Shown here one piece after another: positions 48,012 to 57,681 of a stretch of 64,000 bases of DNA. The DNA is from Paenibacillus aceti (GTDB lineage: Bacteria; Bacillota; Bacilli; Paenibacillales; Paenibacillaceae). Each line of letters opens with the position of its first letter. The first letter of the stretch is position 1. The notes under the pieces are model-generated. The model searched no databases, was not told the DNA's origin, and worked only from the letters and a program-made list of their open reading frames with translations. The position numbers were made by a program, and so were the translations under genes. The stretch is taken from the NCBI RefSeq assembly GCF_003614185.1, contig NZ_KZ987724.1, positions 2,701,733-2,765,732 on the forward strand. Reading direction: 5' to 3'.

Positions 48012-48350
48012 ATGCCTGATTATCGCATTATCGTGGATTTATCGGATCGCCATCTCTACTTGCTGGATGGGGATACTGTGGTTAAAGGATACCCGATAGG
48101 GATCGGAACCATGCTCACGGGTACTCCAACCGGAGATTACGTCATTGTCAACAAGCAGGATAATCCCGGCGGCCCGTTCGGTGCCTTCTGGATGGGACTA
48201 TCCAAGCCACATTACGGCATTCACGGAACCAATGATCCCTCCTCGATCGGCCATCAGGTCTCACATGGCTGCATCCGCATGTATAATGAAGATGTACTGG
48301 AGCTCTCATCCCAAGTTCCCATCGGAACCAGAGTAACCATACGGGATTGA
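48012..48350 (+). CDS. L,D-transpeptidase (YkuD domain)
   Basis: This 112-residue protein is essentially a bare YkuD domain, which makes 3-3 peptidoglycan cross-links or attaches proteins. The catalytic motif HGTN..(16)..SHGCIRM is complete (residues about 76-100). No signal peptide or LysM domain is present, so the route of export is unclear. The ATG follows GAGGAGGTTCATTC. Confidence 0.92.
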   Translation: MPDYRIIVDLSDRHLYLLDGDTVVKGYPIGIGTMLTGTPTGDYVIVNKQDNPGGPFGAFWMGLSKPHYGIHGTNDPSSIGHQVSHGCIRMYNEDVLELSSQVPIGTRVTIRD

Positions 48351-48453
48351 GTAAGGCGATACTGCCGTCCATCCCATACGGACAAAATTATTACGCATTC
48401 AGGATCTCTCATGATATAATGACTGCAGTTATTTAGAAAGGACGGGGAGTAGT

Positions 48454-49209
48454 TTGGATAGCAAGGCTGCAGCTATACGTGAGCCTATCGAGATATGCCT
48501 ACTGGCAGGAAAAATCATGCTGCAAAGCGGGGCGGAAACCTATCGTGTGGAAGACACCATGACTAGGATGGCTGATGCTTTAAATCTGACTCCTTCACAG
48601 AGCTATGTGACCCCGACGGGCATTGTCTTCCAATGTGGAGAAGACCAGCAAGCGAAGCTGATCCGCATTCTGGACAGAACGACGGATCTGGAGAAGGTCG
48701 CCAAGGTGAACGACATCTCCAGAAGACTATGCAGCAACGGGCTGGCTGCAGACGATGCCTATGCCCAGCTACTCGAAATCGATACTGTTAATGAGGCCTA
48801 TCCAATCTGGATGCAAATTGCGGCTGCAGCTCTCTCAAGCGGCTGTTTTACCTATATGTTCAAGGCGGGGCTATCTGATTTCATACCTGGTGTGCTATGC
48901 GGCGGGCTCGGCTTCTCAGCCTTTATCGTGTTGCACCGCTGGGCCAAGGTCAAATTCTTCGCTGAATTCGTGGCCTCGCTACTGATCGGACTGTTCGCAT
49001 TTCTACTGGTGTCCATCGGAATTGGATCCCAATTGGACAAGATTATTATCGGCTCGGTCATGCCGCTCGTTCCCGGCCTGCTGATCACCAATGCGGTCCG
49101 GGACCTGATGGCCGGCCACTTGGTCTCAGGCTTATCCCGTGGAGCGGAAGCTTTTCTGACCGCCTTCGCCATCGGCTCGGGTGTTGCTGTTCTGTTCACG
49201 ATTTTCTAA
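48454..49209 (+). CDS. ThrE-family exporter, N-terminal-type subunit
   Basis: This 251-residue protein matches the first half of ThrE/ThrC-like threonine/serine exporters (DUF1212): a cytosolic region with GKIMLQSGAETYRVEDTM at residues about 20-40, then five membrane helices with SVMPLVPGLLITNAVRDL. The start is a TTG behind GGGGAGTAGT. The second half is encoded by the next gene 31 bp downstream, so the exporter is split. Confidence 0.9.
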   Translation: MDSKAAAIREPIEICLLAGKIMLQSGAETYRVEDTMTRMADALNLTPSQSYVTPTGIVFQCGEDQQAKLIRILDRTTDLEKVAKVNDISRRLCSNGLAADDAYAQLLEIDTVNEAYPIWMQIAAAALSSGCFTYMFKAGLSDFIPGVLCGGLGFSAFIVLHRWAKVKFFAEFVASLLIGLFAFLLVSIGIGSQLDKIIIGSVMPLVPGLLITNAVRDLMAGHLVSGLSRGAEAFLTAFAIGSGVAVLFTIF

Positions 49210-49240
49210 TTTCCTCGGAAAGGGAAGGCTTAATTCGCAA

Positions 49241-49696
49241 ATGACGCTTCTACTGCAGCTTATTACAAGCTTCTTGGCCAGTGCGGCGTTCGTCGTGATC
49301 TTCAATGCGCCGCGTCGTACCTTATTGCAATGCGGCATCTCCGGAATGCTGGGCTGGGCCGCCTACTACCTGCTTAATCCCCGATTAGATACGATATTCG
49401 CTGCGGTAACAGCCACCTTTATCGTCGGGGTCATCAGCCAGCACTTCGCTAGGGTATATAAGAAGCCTGTTATTATTTTCAGTGTGGGAGGGATCATTCC
49501 TCTCGTTCCGGGCGGACTAGCCTATGACGCTATGCGCAAATTCGTCGAGAATGACTATAATACTGCGATCCAACTTGCTGCCCAGGCATTTCTCATCTCT
49601 GGATCGATTGCCATCGGTCTGGTGCTATCCGAGGTCATTAACCAGTTAATCCGCAAAATAACACTCCGCAAGCCCTTCAAAATCCGCGGCAAATAG
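49241..49696 (+). CDS. ThrE-family exporter, C-terminal-type subunit
   Basis: This 151-residue membrane protein (DUF3815 type) is the second half of the split ThrE-like exporter. It has about five helices and the conserved IIPLVPGGLAYDAM segment. The ATG at 49241 follows AAGGGAAGGCTTAATTCGCAA; an upstream in-frame codon at 49181 lies inside the previous gene. Confidence 0.9.
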   Translation: MTLLLQLITSFLASAAFVVIFNAPRRTLLQCGISGMLGWAAYYLLNPRLDTIFAAVTATFIVGVISQHFARVYKKPVIIFSVGGIIPLVPGGLAYDAMRKFVENDYNTAIQLAAQAFLISGSIAIGLVLSEVINQLIRKITLRKPFKIRGK

Positions 49697-49729
49697 ACCC
49701 CTGCTTCCGAAAATGAAAACGGGGGTCTA
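49695..49729 (+). terminator. Terminator after the split exporter genes
   Basis: AGACCCC pairs with GGGGTCT across a loop and TATTCT follows; it begins inside the stop codon. Confidence 0.65.
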
Positions 49730-49767
49730 TTCTGAAAGTGATCAGTTATAGTGACATACCTGTACTC

Positions 49768-49881
49768 TTATTTCTCTTCAGCCTTGACGAATTGCCCCTT
49801 GGCTTCGCACTTCGGGCACTTCTGTGGCTTGCAGCGGCCTTCCTTCGTTTCTCCACAGGCCTCGCATTTCCATACAGCCAT
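49768..49881 (-). CDS. RCKP-type rubredoxin-like zinc-ribbon protein
   Basis: This 37-residue protein has two CxxC pairs, WKCEACGE and QKCPKCEA, separated by EGRCKP. This is the pattern of RCKP-type rubredoxin-like small proteins. The ATG at 49881 is preceded by GGGGGTGGACTAAG. It faces away from the AEC transporter gene and toward the exporter genes. A role in electron transfer or metal binding is only inferred from the fold. Confidence 0.75.
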   Translation of the reverse strand: MAVWKCEACGETKEGRCKPQKCPKCEAKGQFVKAEEK

Positions 49882-50058
49882 CTTAGTCCACCCCCTGTTC
49901 ACTGTACTCAATACCTCTATTCTATCAGTCAATATTTTCCTATAATGATAACTAAATCACATTGTCAGCAATTTTATGACATTAAACAATATGGGAAGAT
50001 AACATGATATAATCCCTTTGTACTGCTACGTACACAGATATAAGCTGCGAAAAGAGGA

Positions 50059-50997
50059 TTGAACAAAACTAAGATGATTATCGAAATATTGCTGGACGTC
50101 GTGTTGCCCATTTTCGTGCTAATTGGAATCGGGGCAGTTATGCACCGTGTCTTCCAGCTTGATTTATACACATTAGCCAAAATTAATTTCTACTATATAA
50201 CTCCAGCAGTCGTATTCCTGAGCATGTACCAGTCGGAAATGTCACCGGAGCTGCTCGGCAGCGTGACCTTATTTTACGTACTATACATCGCCTTGCTCTA
50301 TGGAATCAGCAGCCTTGTCAGCCGCAGAATGAAATTCAATCAAGGCATGAAGGCTGCTTTTACGAACAGTCTGCTGCTCGATAATTCGGGGAACTACGGT
50401 CTGCCCATTAATCAGCTCGCCTTCAAGGGCGATCCACTGGCGATGTCTCTGCAAGCTCTAATCATGACCTTCCAGAGTCTCGTTACTTTCACCTATGGCG
50501 TAATGTCTATACAGAAGGCCAAGAACGGGGGGAATCTTAAGGCAGCCCTGACCGGGTTCCTGAAAATGCCTGTACCTTACGCGCTGGTTCTCGGACTAAT
50601 CTTCCATGTACTGCACCTGCCGCTGCCTTACTTCGTCTCGAAGCCGCTAGGCTATATGGCCGACTCTATGGTCAGCATCGCACTCTTGACCCTCGGAGCA
50701 CAGATCATTAAATACCCGCTGCGTCTGGATCGGTTGGACGTATATCTCAGCGTACTGCTGCGCTTACTCATTGGACCGGTGATCGGCTTCGCACTGGTTA
50801 TGCTGCTGGGCTTGCGTGGTGTTCCCGCTCAGGCGTTACTGATTGCCTCTGGCATGCCCACTGGGGTCAATAGCACCATCTTAGCCGAAGAGTACAATAA
50901 CGAGCCTGATTTTGCTTCACAGACCGTACTGATCTCAACCCTGCTGAATATCGTGACGATTACCGCGCTGATCTCCATTGCGAAGCATCTTCTGTAA
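50059..50997 (+). CDS. AEC-family permease (auxin-efflux-carrier type)
   Basis: This protein of about 307-312 residues has ten membrane helices in two halves with the conserved NSLLLDNSGNYGLPI segment in the first half and SGMPTGVNSTILAEEY in the second. Members transport organic acids such as malate. The start is uncertain: a TTG at 50059 touches GAGGA, while the ATG at 50074 lies 16 bases from it. Confidence 0.9.
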   Translation: MNKTKMIIEILLDVVLPIFVLIGIGAVMHRVFQLDLYTLAKINFYYITPAVVFLSMYQSEMSPELLGSVTLFYVLYIALLYGISSLVSRRMKFNQGMKAAFTNSLLLDNSGNYGLPINQLAFKGDPLAMSLQALIMTFQSLVTFTYGVMSIQKAKNGGNLKAALTGFLKMPVPYALVLGLIFHVLHLPLPYFVSKPLGYMADSMVSIALLTLGAQIIKYPLRLDRLDVYLSVLLRLLIGPVIGFALVMLLGLRGVPAQALLIASGMPTGVNSTILAEEYNNEPDFASQTVLISTLLNIVTITALISIAKHLL

Positions 50998-51007
50998 CAA
51001 AGACAAA

Positions 51008-51060
51008 AAATCAGGGAGCAACCGACCAACACTTACGTGCACAGCGGCCTTCCCTGATTT
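51008..51060. terminator. Bidirectional terminator after the AEC gene
   Basis: AAATCAGGGA pairs with TCCCTGATTT, with A and T runs outside, between convergent genes. Confidence 0.75.
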
Positions 51061-51083
51061 ATTTCATGTAATGTTATATATAT

Positions 51084-51260
51084 TTAGGCTTGAGTTCTAC
51101 CGTTCAGCTCAAACGCAGTCTGATGCAATTCTCTGATCGTCATCTGCAGAAAATGGCTTTCTTGCCTTCCTAATCCATATTGGTTCTCCTTGGCAATCAA
51201 CTCACCAATTCGACGTTTTAGCATTTCACTTCGGCGCTCCAACATATCATTATTACGCAA
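51084..51260 (-). CDS. Small helical protein of unknown function
   Basis: This 58-residue frame starts at TTG with GGAG ten bases upstream; a downstream ATG at 51245 has no site. The sequence is helical and charged (LKRRIGELIAKENQYGLGRQ). The size and charge pattern are like Spo0E-type phosphatases, but the SQELD motif is absent, so no function is assigned. It shares the terminator at 51008. Confidence 0.5.
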   Translation of the reverse strand: MRNNDMLERRSEMLKRRIGELIAKENQYGLGRQESHFLQMTIRELHQTAFELNGRTQA

Positions 51261-51626
51261 GCAAAGTCATCTCCTCTAAGTTATGATCACGATTATGTAA
51301 CACAGCTTCTAGTATAGAGGTTTCAAACTCTCAGGGAAAATCCTATACATCGCCTTCTGCTTAAAAATACAACTATCCAGCGCGGCCTGATTATTCTCAT
51401 GAATAACATCCGTAGACATTCTCCTTCATACTCACGCATAGTCCCGATCTCTTCTGCAAACCCTCATACATTTCAGAAAACAGATACTTTTTTCATAATT
51501 TTTTGAAACTATGCGCTGGCTCAAGCGTAAAAAATGATTAATCGAGAACAAATTCCGCAAAGGTTTAGTTTCCGGGAATACAGCACAAGTTATAATCATA
51601 CTAGCGACAAACTGAGGAGGAGAACT
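51261..51626. other. Gene-free stretch before lemA
   Basis: No supported gene was found. A 36-codon minus-strand frame starting at 51420 has a ribosome binding site too close to its ATG. The promoter of lemA probably lies near the 3' end of this stretch but no convincing boxes were identified. Confidence 0.35.
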
Positions 51627-52313
51627 ATGAATTCAAGAAGAAAAGGCTGGTTAGTGCCGGTTGTAATTATCGTAGCCGTAATCGTTATATTCATCGCTAT
51701 GTTCGCCGGCAAATATAATAAGTATGTCACTGCCGAGGAAAATGTAGATCAACAATGGAGCAAGATCGATGTGCAATTACAACGCAGATATGATTTGATA
51801 CCGAATCTGGTTAACACGGTTAAAGGCTATGCCGAGCATGAAAAAGAGGTTATTAAATCTGTCTCCGATGCCCGTGCTGCCCTGGGTGGAGCACGTACTC
51901 CAGCGGAAAAGGCTGACGCCGATTCCCAGCTCTCCAGCGCACTGAGCCGTCTTCTGGTCGTCGTGGAGAATTACCCTACGCTCAAAGCAGATACGCAGTT
52001 TACCCAATTGATGGATGAACTGTCCGGAACGGAGAATCGCATCGCTGTGGCCCGCAATGACTATAATACGGCGGTTGCCGATTATAATAAGCTGATCAAG
52101 CGTTTCCCGGGCAATATTCTGGCAGGCATGATGGGCTTCGAGAAGAAGGCTTATTTCGAGACGACGACGGAATCCAGGACGAATCCTGAAGTCGACTTCG
52201 GTACTGGAAATACAAATACATCCCTTCACTTCGATAACGAGGCTGTTTCGGCTCCTGTAGTAGTCGGAGCATTGACAGCTATAACCGGGCCCATGGCCGG
52301 TGCAAGCGCATGA
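51627..52313 (+). CDS. lemA: LemA-family membrane protein
   Basis: This 228-residue protein has one N-terminal membrane helix (about residues 8-28) and a LemA helical domain, with the EENVDQQWSKIDVQLQRRYD and LIPNLVNTVKGYA hallmarks at residues about 37-72. A Gly/Thr-rich and Ala-rich tail of about 45 residues is longer than in most members. The ATG at 51627 follows GGAGGAGAACT. It overlaps the next gene by four bases (ATGA), a common LemA-TPM operon. Confidence 0.93.
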   Translation: MNSRRKGWLVPVVIIVAVIVIFIAMFAGKYNKYVTAEENVDQQWSKIDVQLQRRYDLIPNLVNTVKGYAEHEKEVIKSVSDARAALGGARTPAEKADADSQLSSALSRLLVVVENYPTLKADTQFTQLMDELSGTENRIAVARNDYNTAVADYNKLIKRFPGNILAGMMGFEKKAYFETTTESRTNPEVDFGTGNTNTSLHFDNEAVSAPVVVGALTAITGPMAGASA

Positions 52314-53131
52314 TCAGGCTCTCGAAGCGGCTTCTGCGGAATCTGTTTCGGCCTGTTCTACTGCTCCTGGCACTCGTCTCTCTGCTCGTTCCCTATAGCC
52401 TGACCGCTGAGGCAGCGCCGAACATCCCTGCCCCGCGCGGCGATATCTACGTTCAGGATTTCGAGAATCTACTGTCGCGAGATCAGATCAATGAGCTGAA
52501 CAGGCTGGGCAGAGCCCTGGAGGATAAGACAAAAGCACAAATCGCAGTATTGACGGTAACATCCCTGGACGGCTATACGGTCGAAGATTATGCATTACAG
52601 GCCTTCCGGCAATATGGTCTGGGAGATCAAAAATTGAACAACGGGGTATTGCTTCTGCTCTCGATGGAGGATGGAGAGCCCGGGAACCGACCGCTGCGGA
52701 TCGAAGTCGGCTATGGCCTCGAAGGCGCTCTGCCTGACGGCAAGGTCGGACGAATTCTCGATCAAGTCACAATTCCGTACCTGGTACAGAACCAACCGGG
52801 TGAAGCTATCGTAGAGACCTATAAGGTACTCTATAATGAAGTAGCCAAGGAATACGGAGTTGAAGATCAATTAACTCCGCAGAATGTAGTCGTACCCGAA
52901 TCCTCAAGCGGTGAAAGTAGAGATCTTCCGCTCGGCTGGGTAATTCTGCTTATCGCCTTTCTCGCTATCGATTTCATCTTCTTCGGCGGGAGGATGACCC
53001 TGTTCCTGCTGGCCATGCTCAGCCGCGGCGGTGGACGCGGTGGAGGTGGCGGGGGCGGATTCGGTGGAGGCGGATTCAGCGGCGGGGGTGGAGGCTCCTC
53101 AGGCGGAGGCGGAGCAAGCCGGAGATTCTAG
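52310..53131 (+). CDS. TPM-domain protein (YgcG type) with Gly-rich tail
   Basis: This 273-residue protein has a signal peptide ending near residue 35, a TPM domain (GDIYVQDFENLLS, then RPLRIEVGYGLEGALPDG) facing outside, a membrane helix near residues 205-225 and a C-terminal tail of about 40 residues that is almost only Gly, Ser and Phe. It overlaps lemA by four bases. TPM proteins are implicated in membrane protein quality or assembly. Confidence 0.93.
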   Translation: MIRLSKRLLRNLFRPVLLLLALVSLLVPYSLTAEAAPNIPAPRGDIYVQDFENLLSRDQINELNRLGRALEDKTKAQIAVLTVTSLDGYTVEDYALQAFRQYGLGDQKLNNGVLLLLSMEDGEPGNRPLRIEVGYGLEGALPDGKVGRILDQVTIPYLVQNQPGEAIVETYKVLYNEVAKEYGVEDQLTPQNVVVPESSSGESRDLPLGWVILLIAFLAIDFIFFGGRMTLFLLAMLSRGGGRGGGGGGGFGGGGFSGGGGGSSGGGGASRRF

Positions 53132-53168
53132 AATTAGCGGCAAGCTCAAGCTACAGTAAAAATTCAGC

Positions 53169-53193
53169 GGCGAACCCTTTATCCGGGTTCGCC
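53169..53193. terminator. Bidirectional terminator after lemA-TPM
   Basis: GGCGAACCC and GGGTTCGCC form a perfect nine-bp stem with a seven-base loop between convergent genes. The trailing T-run is weak on the plus strand. Confidence 0.65.
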
Positions 53194-53202
53194 AACTTTG
53201 CA

Positions 53203-53677
53203 TTACAAATCATCAAATTTCTTCTTTACCTTCTTACGCAGTCTGAAGCTGAATCGACCGACATAAGGCTCCATAAAATCCGTAGTCGAGAATTTCTTCT
53301 CTATTCCAAAAGACAGCATTCCAGCAATAAATAAGCCGAAGCCGACCAGATTGATCGGGAAATATTTTTTCTTCAAATTCTCATATCTTATGTTCAGCTC
53401 TTTCAAGTATCTCTCATCCAGCAGCAGAGCTTCTGTCGTCAATACTTTATATTGGTAATCTTCTATAAAGCCCGATGATATAGACACTCCTAATCCGCAT
53501 GTAGCCAGAATGATCGTCGGGATCATGAACATGGCGGGATCAGCCTTGACCATTTTCCCATTTGCTGACGGCTTGCCTGGATGTGTTTAACTTCTCGGCT
53601 AGAGCCTCTTGGGAGAGCCCATTCTCTTTTCTCAATTTATATAGCTTCTCACCGATCCCCCTTCTCCTATTCTGAAT
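53203..53677 (-). pseudogene. Broken XRE helix-turn-helix membrane regulator
   Basis: The 5' part (53540-53677) encodes a typical HTH_3 domain (EKLYKLRKENGLSQEALA then TSRQAVSKWENGQ) and ends in TGA. The 3' part (53203-53553) continues in another frame with two membrane helices and a basic tail. The usual sequence between the HTH and the membrane part is missing. The HTH frame has no ATG; an ATT follows AGGAG. Frameshift, deletion and lost start together indicate a dead gene. Confidence 0.7.
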
Positions 53678-53877
53678 TTCTCTCCTGGAGCTACCCTAAT
53701 CTTAGGAAAACACCACGCGCCCTTCTATTCCACGGGGGTTGCACTTTGTCAACTTGCGGTTGCACTTATGTTATTTAGCGCTGAACAGGCCTGTTTATAC
53801 GCAAAAAAAACGAAACGCCCGATTGGCGCTCCGCTAATTCGTTCACTCTATTCAATGTACAAATATTACTCCTGCAA

Positions 53878-54621
53878 TTACAAAACCCGGGTCAAAAAAG
53901 TCTTCGTCCGCTCATGCTGTGGATCGTCGAATACTTGCTCCGGTGTCCCGGCTTCAATGAATTCGCCATCCGCCATGAACATGACCCGATCAGCTACCTC
54001 ACGGGCAAAGCCCATCTCATGCGTGACCACGATCATCGTCATATGCTCCTCAGCCAGCTGCTTCATCACTTCCAGCACCTCGCCAGTCAATTCCGGGTCC
54101 AGAGCGGATGTCGGCTCATCAAAGAGCAGGATCTCCGGGCTCATCATCAGAGCTCTTGCAATCGCCACCCGTTGCTTCTGTCCACCGGACAGATTCGCCG
54201 GATAGACATCCGCCTTATCGATCAGCCCTACCTTCTCCAGCAATCCTGAAGCTCTCTCGCGCAGCTCTGCTGCAGGAAGCTTCTTCACTAACCGGGGCGC
54301 AAGCTCCAGATTACCGCGTACCGTCAGATGAGGGAACAGATTGAAGTGCTGGAACACCATTCCCATGCGGGACGTAATCTCCTTAATCTTCGCGGCCGAA
54401 GAATAATGCCCGTCCTTCACCAGATATTCATCGCCAATTCGAATGCTGCCGCCATCGATCTTCTCTAAATGGGCCAGGCTGCGCAGCATCGTGCTCTTGC
54501 CTGAGCCCGAAGGGCCGATGACAGCAACGACCTCCTGCGCCTGAACCGATAGAGACACATCCTTCAATACATCTACAGCGCCGAACGATTTTTTCAGATT
54601 CGTAACCTCTATGATTGCCAT
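53878..54621 (-). CDS. Polar amino-acid ABC transporter ATPase (GlnQ type)
   Basis: This 247-residue ATPase has Walker [10 protein letters not shown], the signature [15 protein letters not shown] and Walker [15 protein letters not shown], with the [13 protein letters not shown]-loop of polar amino-acid importers. The ATG at 54621 follows AAGGACGAAGATAGTT. It is the third gene of a binding-protein, permease, ATPase operon. Confidence 0.95.
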   Translation of the reverse strand: MAIIEVTNLKKSFGAVDVLKDVSLSVQAQEVVAVIGPSGSGKSTMLRSLAHLEKIDGGSIRIGDEYLVKDGHYSSAAKIKEITSRMGMVFQHFNLFPHLTVRGNLELAPRLVKKLPAAELRERASGLLEKVGLIDKADVYPANLSGGQKQRVAIARALMMSPEILLFDEPTSALDPELTGEVLEVMKQLAEEHMTMIVVTHEMGFAREVADRVMFMADGEFIEAGTPEQVFDDPQHERTKTFLTRVL

Positions 54622-54637
54622 AACTATCTTCGTCCTT

Positions 54638-55297
54638 CTACTCGAATTTAAGCTTCCGCTCAAGCGCCTTGAACAGCAAGGTCAACGCTAATGTCATTAA
54701 TAGATAAATTACCCCGGCTACAAAGAAAGGCACGATCGTAAAGTCGCGGTTAACCGCCGTCTGCGCAAAATGCAGCAGCTCAGGCACAGCCACTGCATAG
54801 AGCAGAGCGGTGTCCTTCACAAGCGTGATCGATTCATTCGCCACCGCCGGTAGTGCAATCCGGAACATCTGCGGCAGGACAATCCTCGTCGTAGTGTGCC
54901 ATTTGCCGAGTCCCAGCACTTGCGCAGCCTCATATTGCCCCCGATCAATGGCCAATAGACCACCGCGGAATATTTCAGCGAAATACGCGCCATAGTTCAG
55001 AGTGAAGGCCAGACAAGCAGCAACGAAGCGATCCATCACCAGATACTGGCCAATGCCAGGGATGACCGGCAAGCCGAAGCAGATGACGAGCATCTGCAGC
55101 AGCAACGGCGTCCCCCGCATCACATAAATATATATATTCGCCAGCCAGGCCAGCGGTTTGATATGGCTCCTCACCATAACGGTAACGAGGAATCCGAGCG
55201 GGATCGACGTAATAATAGCCAGGAAGAACAACAGCACGGTCATTCTCACGCCTTCCAGCATCGGTCCGATAATCTCTAAGATGTAGTCCATGCTCAT
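54638..55297 (-). CDS. Polar amino-acid ABC transporter permease (HisM type)
   Basis: This 219-residue permease has about five membrane helices and the EAA-loop region [20 protein letters not shown] near residue 140. The conserved [12 protein letters not shown] segment lies near residue 62. An ATG at 55297 has GGAG eight bases upstream. It follows the binding-protein gene by 19 bp. Confidence 0.94.
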   Translation of the reverse strand: MSMDYILEIIGPMLEGVRMTVLLFFLAIITSIPLGFLVTVMVRSHIKPLAWLANIYIYVMRGTPLLLQMLVICFGLPVIPGIGQYLVMDRFVAACLAFTLNYGAYFAEIFRGGLLAIDRGQYEAAQVLGLGKWHTTTRIVLPQMFRIALPAVANESITLVKDTALLYAVAVPELLHFAQTAVNRDFTIVPFFVAGVIYLLMTLALTLLFKALERKLKFE

Positions 55298-55316
55298 ACT
55301 CAATTCTCCTCAAAAT

Positions 55317-56093
55317 CTATTTCAGAACTTTATCCTCGCCGAACCATTTTTTGGAGATCTCTGCCGCCGTTCCATCACTGTTCAGCTCATCCAGAGCTTG
55401 CTGCAGCTTGTTCAGCAGTTCTTCATTTCCTTGCTTCACGCCGATTCCATATAGCTCAGGGGCCAGCGATTCATCTAAAATCTTGAAGGTGCCCTCCTCC
55501 TGAGACAGATAGTATCTCGCCACGACCTCGTCGATAATAACCGCATCCAGACGCTTCGTCTTCAAGTCACTAAGTGCCAGCACATTGTCCGAAAATTCCG
55601 TCACAGTTTTGATTTTCTCCTTGATCGGGTTTGCATTAAGTGCATCAGCCGCCGATGATTGGGCTTGCAATCCTACCACCTTACCTTCCAGGTCACTGAC
55701 TCCGGTCATTTCTGAATTAGTCAGGGTTACGATCACTTGGCTATTCTCCAGGTAAGGCTTCGTGAATAACACCATCTCTTTACGCTCGTCTGTAATCGTA
55801 TATCCGTTCCAGATCAGATCGATCCGGCCGCTCTTCAGCTCCGACTCCTTCGCCTTCCAGTCGATCGGCTGGAAGACCGCTTCCTTGCCCATCTTCTCCA
55901 CCGCTGCTCTAGCGTAGTCAATATCGAAGCCTACAATATTATTGTCCTTATCCCGGAAACCTAGCGGAGCAAATTGATCATCAATCCCGATAATTACCTT
56001 ATTCTCATTCTTGCCCGAGCCCGCTGCTCCACATCCCGCTAATACAACGACCATTGCCAGCATAATCAAGCTGATTAGACCTTTCTTCTTCAT
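55317..56093 (-). CDS. Polar amino-acid ABC transporter substrate-binding lipoprotein
   Basis: This 258-residue lipoprotein has a signal peptide ending VVLAGC and the SBP_bac_3 fold, with FDIDYARAAVEKMG near residue 54 and the NGYTITDERKEMVLFTKPYL hallmark at about residue 96. It captures an amino acid outside the membrane. The first gene of its operon; no T-box or other riboswitch was seen in the 200 bp upstream. Confidence 0.94.
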   Translation of the reverse strand: MKKKGLISLIMLAMVVVLAGCGAAGSGKNENKVIIGIDDQFAPLGFRDKDNNIVGFDIDYARAAVEKMGKEAVFQPIDWKAKESELKSGRIDLIWNGYTITDERKEMVLFTKPYLENSQVIVTLTNSEMTGVSDLEGKVVGLQAQSSAADALNANPIKEKIKTVTEFSDNVLALSDLKTKRLDAVIIDEVVARYYLSQEEGTFKILDESLAPELYGIGVKQGNEELLNKLQQALDELNSDGTAAEISKKWFGEDKVLK

Positions 56094-56291
56094 ACTCTCT
56101 CCCCCAATAATTTATATACTTTGGTGCTTTGGTTACTTGGATCGTTTTAGTTAACTTTAGCTTACTTTAGTTCGTTAATGCGTTATCAGATTCTCATAAT
56201 ACCATACTACCATGAAAGAGTCGAGGGGGAGTAAAGATTTCCAGGCTATATTTAGCTAAATTATGTCTTTGATAAGTAACAAAATTACATT

Positions 56292-56801
56292 TCAGCACTC
56301 TATATACTTCTGAAGCTGCCTATAGATCGCCACAATCTCCTCCATCGGCATCCGTACTAATCCGCTTGACGACGGAGCTACGAATTCACGCACATCCGGG
56401 ATTACCGGATTCTCCTGGAAGCCCCAATCCACCTTCGAACGCTGACTGAATTCCGTGTAGACTCCCTTGCCGACGAAGCAGGCCACCTGTGGACGATACA
56501 ACGCCAGCTTGTCGCGCAGAATTTGCCGGCCTTGTTTATACTCCTCACGGGTGATCTCATCCGCTGCTCGCGTCGGCCGCGCTACAATATTCGTGAAGCC
56601 ATAGCCTAGCTCCAGCAATTCATGATCCTCTGCGGCAGTATATAAGCGGGGTGTCAGCCCCGAGCGCTGTAGAATCCGCCAGAAATTATTGCGTGGATTC
56701 GCATAATGATGACCGACCTCTCCCGATTTCAGACTCGGATTGAAGCCTATGAACACGATAGATAGACCTGTTTGCAAATGATCCGGTATTTCCTTCATCA
56801 T
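56292..56801 (-). CDS. mug: G:T/U mismatch-specific uracil-DNA glycosylase
   Basis: This 169-residue member of the Mug/TDG branch of uracil-DNA glycosylases has the catalytic-region motif GFNPSLKSGEVGHHYANPRN (about residues 19-38) and PSSSGLVRM near residue 142. It removes uracil or thymine from mismatches with G. The ATG overlaps the stop of the upstream YwaF-like gene by one base (TGATG). Confidence 0.92.
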   Translation of the reverse strand: MMKEIPDHLQTGLSIVFIGFNPSLKSGEVGHHYANPRNNFWRILQRSGLTPRLYTAAEDHELLELGYGFTNIVARPTRAADEITREEYKQGRQILRDKLALYRPQVACFVGKGVYTEFSQRSKVDWGFQENPVIPDVREFVAPSSSGLVRMPMEEIVAIYRQLQKYIEC

Positions 56802-57558
56802 CAGGAACGAACTCCTTTCCGACTGCGGCTATGCCGCCTTATTTTATCGGGTATTAAGAAGAAAATTACATACATCATGATAAACATGAACAGAGCGATC
56901 CCTTCCTCTACGAGCAAATAATAAGGATAGGGTCCCAGCAGATCGAGTAAAGATGTCGTATCCGGCTTATGGGTCAAGAACATATAATTAGCACCTATTA
57001 AGTAATCAACAACCCCAACTGCCCCGGCGAAAATATTAAGCAGCAGCATCGCCCAGACAATGGACTTCCAGTTAGGTCGATACCCCTCGATCCACGTCAT
57101 ATAGAGGGAGGCGAGCACTATCGCACCATGCGCTATAAAAAAGTGGAAAAAGCGAAAATGCGGAAATCCATAAACCAGGTTAGGAGTCAGCAGAGCCTGG
57201 AGCGCCCCAGCGATCCCGGCGAAGAACAGGAAGGGATACAGCATCTGGCTGGCGTCAGCAGCATCACTACGGAGAGCAGCAAGGTCAGACTGCAAAGCTC
57301 AAGCGGTAGGGTGTAGTGGATGTCCCAGAGACTCTGCTTCACATACCAAATATTCAGACCGACCTCAGATAATAGCAATAGAAGGGCCAATCCGATTCGA
57401 ACAGCCCTCCTCAGTGCTGGGTTAGCGCGTATGGTAAATCTCATGAGATACAGGCTCAAAGCCAGAAGTGTAATTACTGCAAGCGCAATGTCATGGGAAG
57501 GCGAGAAGAGGTCGAACTCGGTCGTATCCCGGGAGTCAAAGAAAGAATCCACAATCAT
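56801..57558 (-). pseudogene. YwaF-like (TIGR02206) membrane protein gene with a frameshift
   Basis: The 5' frame from ATG 57558 encodes helices through LPLELCSLTLLLSVVMLL and then goes astray near 57250. The other frame resumes with QMLYPFLFFAGIAGALQAL and completes the six- to seven-helix protein to 56801. Loss of one base in the CGCCAGCC region would cause this. The rest is intact and mug overlaps its stop codon, so either the mutation is recent or the base call is wrong. Confidence 0.75.
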
Positions 57559-57614
57559 ACCACTCCTTAAATCCTGAATAAGTCTTATAATAGTATGCTT
57601 CGATAAAAAGAAAA

Positions 57615-57660
57615 AACCCGAGAGATAGGCATTCCTGAAAAGATGCTTATCATCCGGGTT
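57615..57660 (-). terminator. Terminator after the DMT transporter gene
   Basis: AACCCG and CGGGTT flank an inner GATAGGCAT/ATGCTTATC stem, and the A-run on the left is a T-run when read on the minus strand. Confidence 0.8.
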
Positions 57661-57681
57661 CACATTATATTATACCAGATA

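Noticed and set aside
51084-51260. Small gene as a Spo0E-family phosphatase
   Set aside because: Size and charge fit, but the SQELD signature is missing, so the name was not used.
51310-51420. Minus-strand 36-codon frame with AAGGAG upstream
   Set aside because: The site is one base from the ATG, too close for initiation, and the peptide has no recognisable feature.
56094-56291. T-box or other riboswitch before the amino-acid importer
   Set aside because: No T-box sequence, specifier-like stem or terminator pair could be found.
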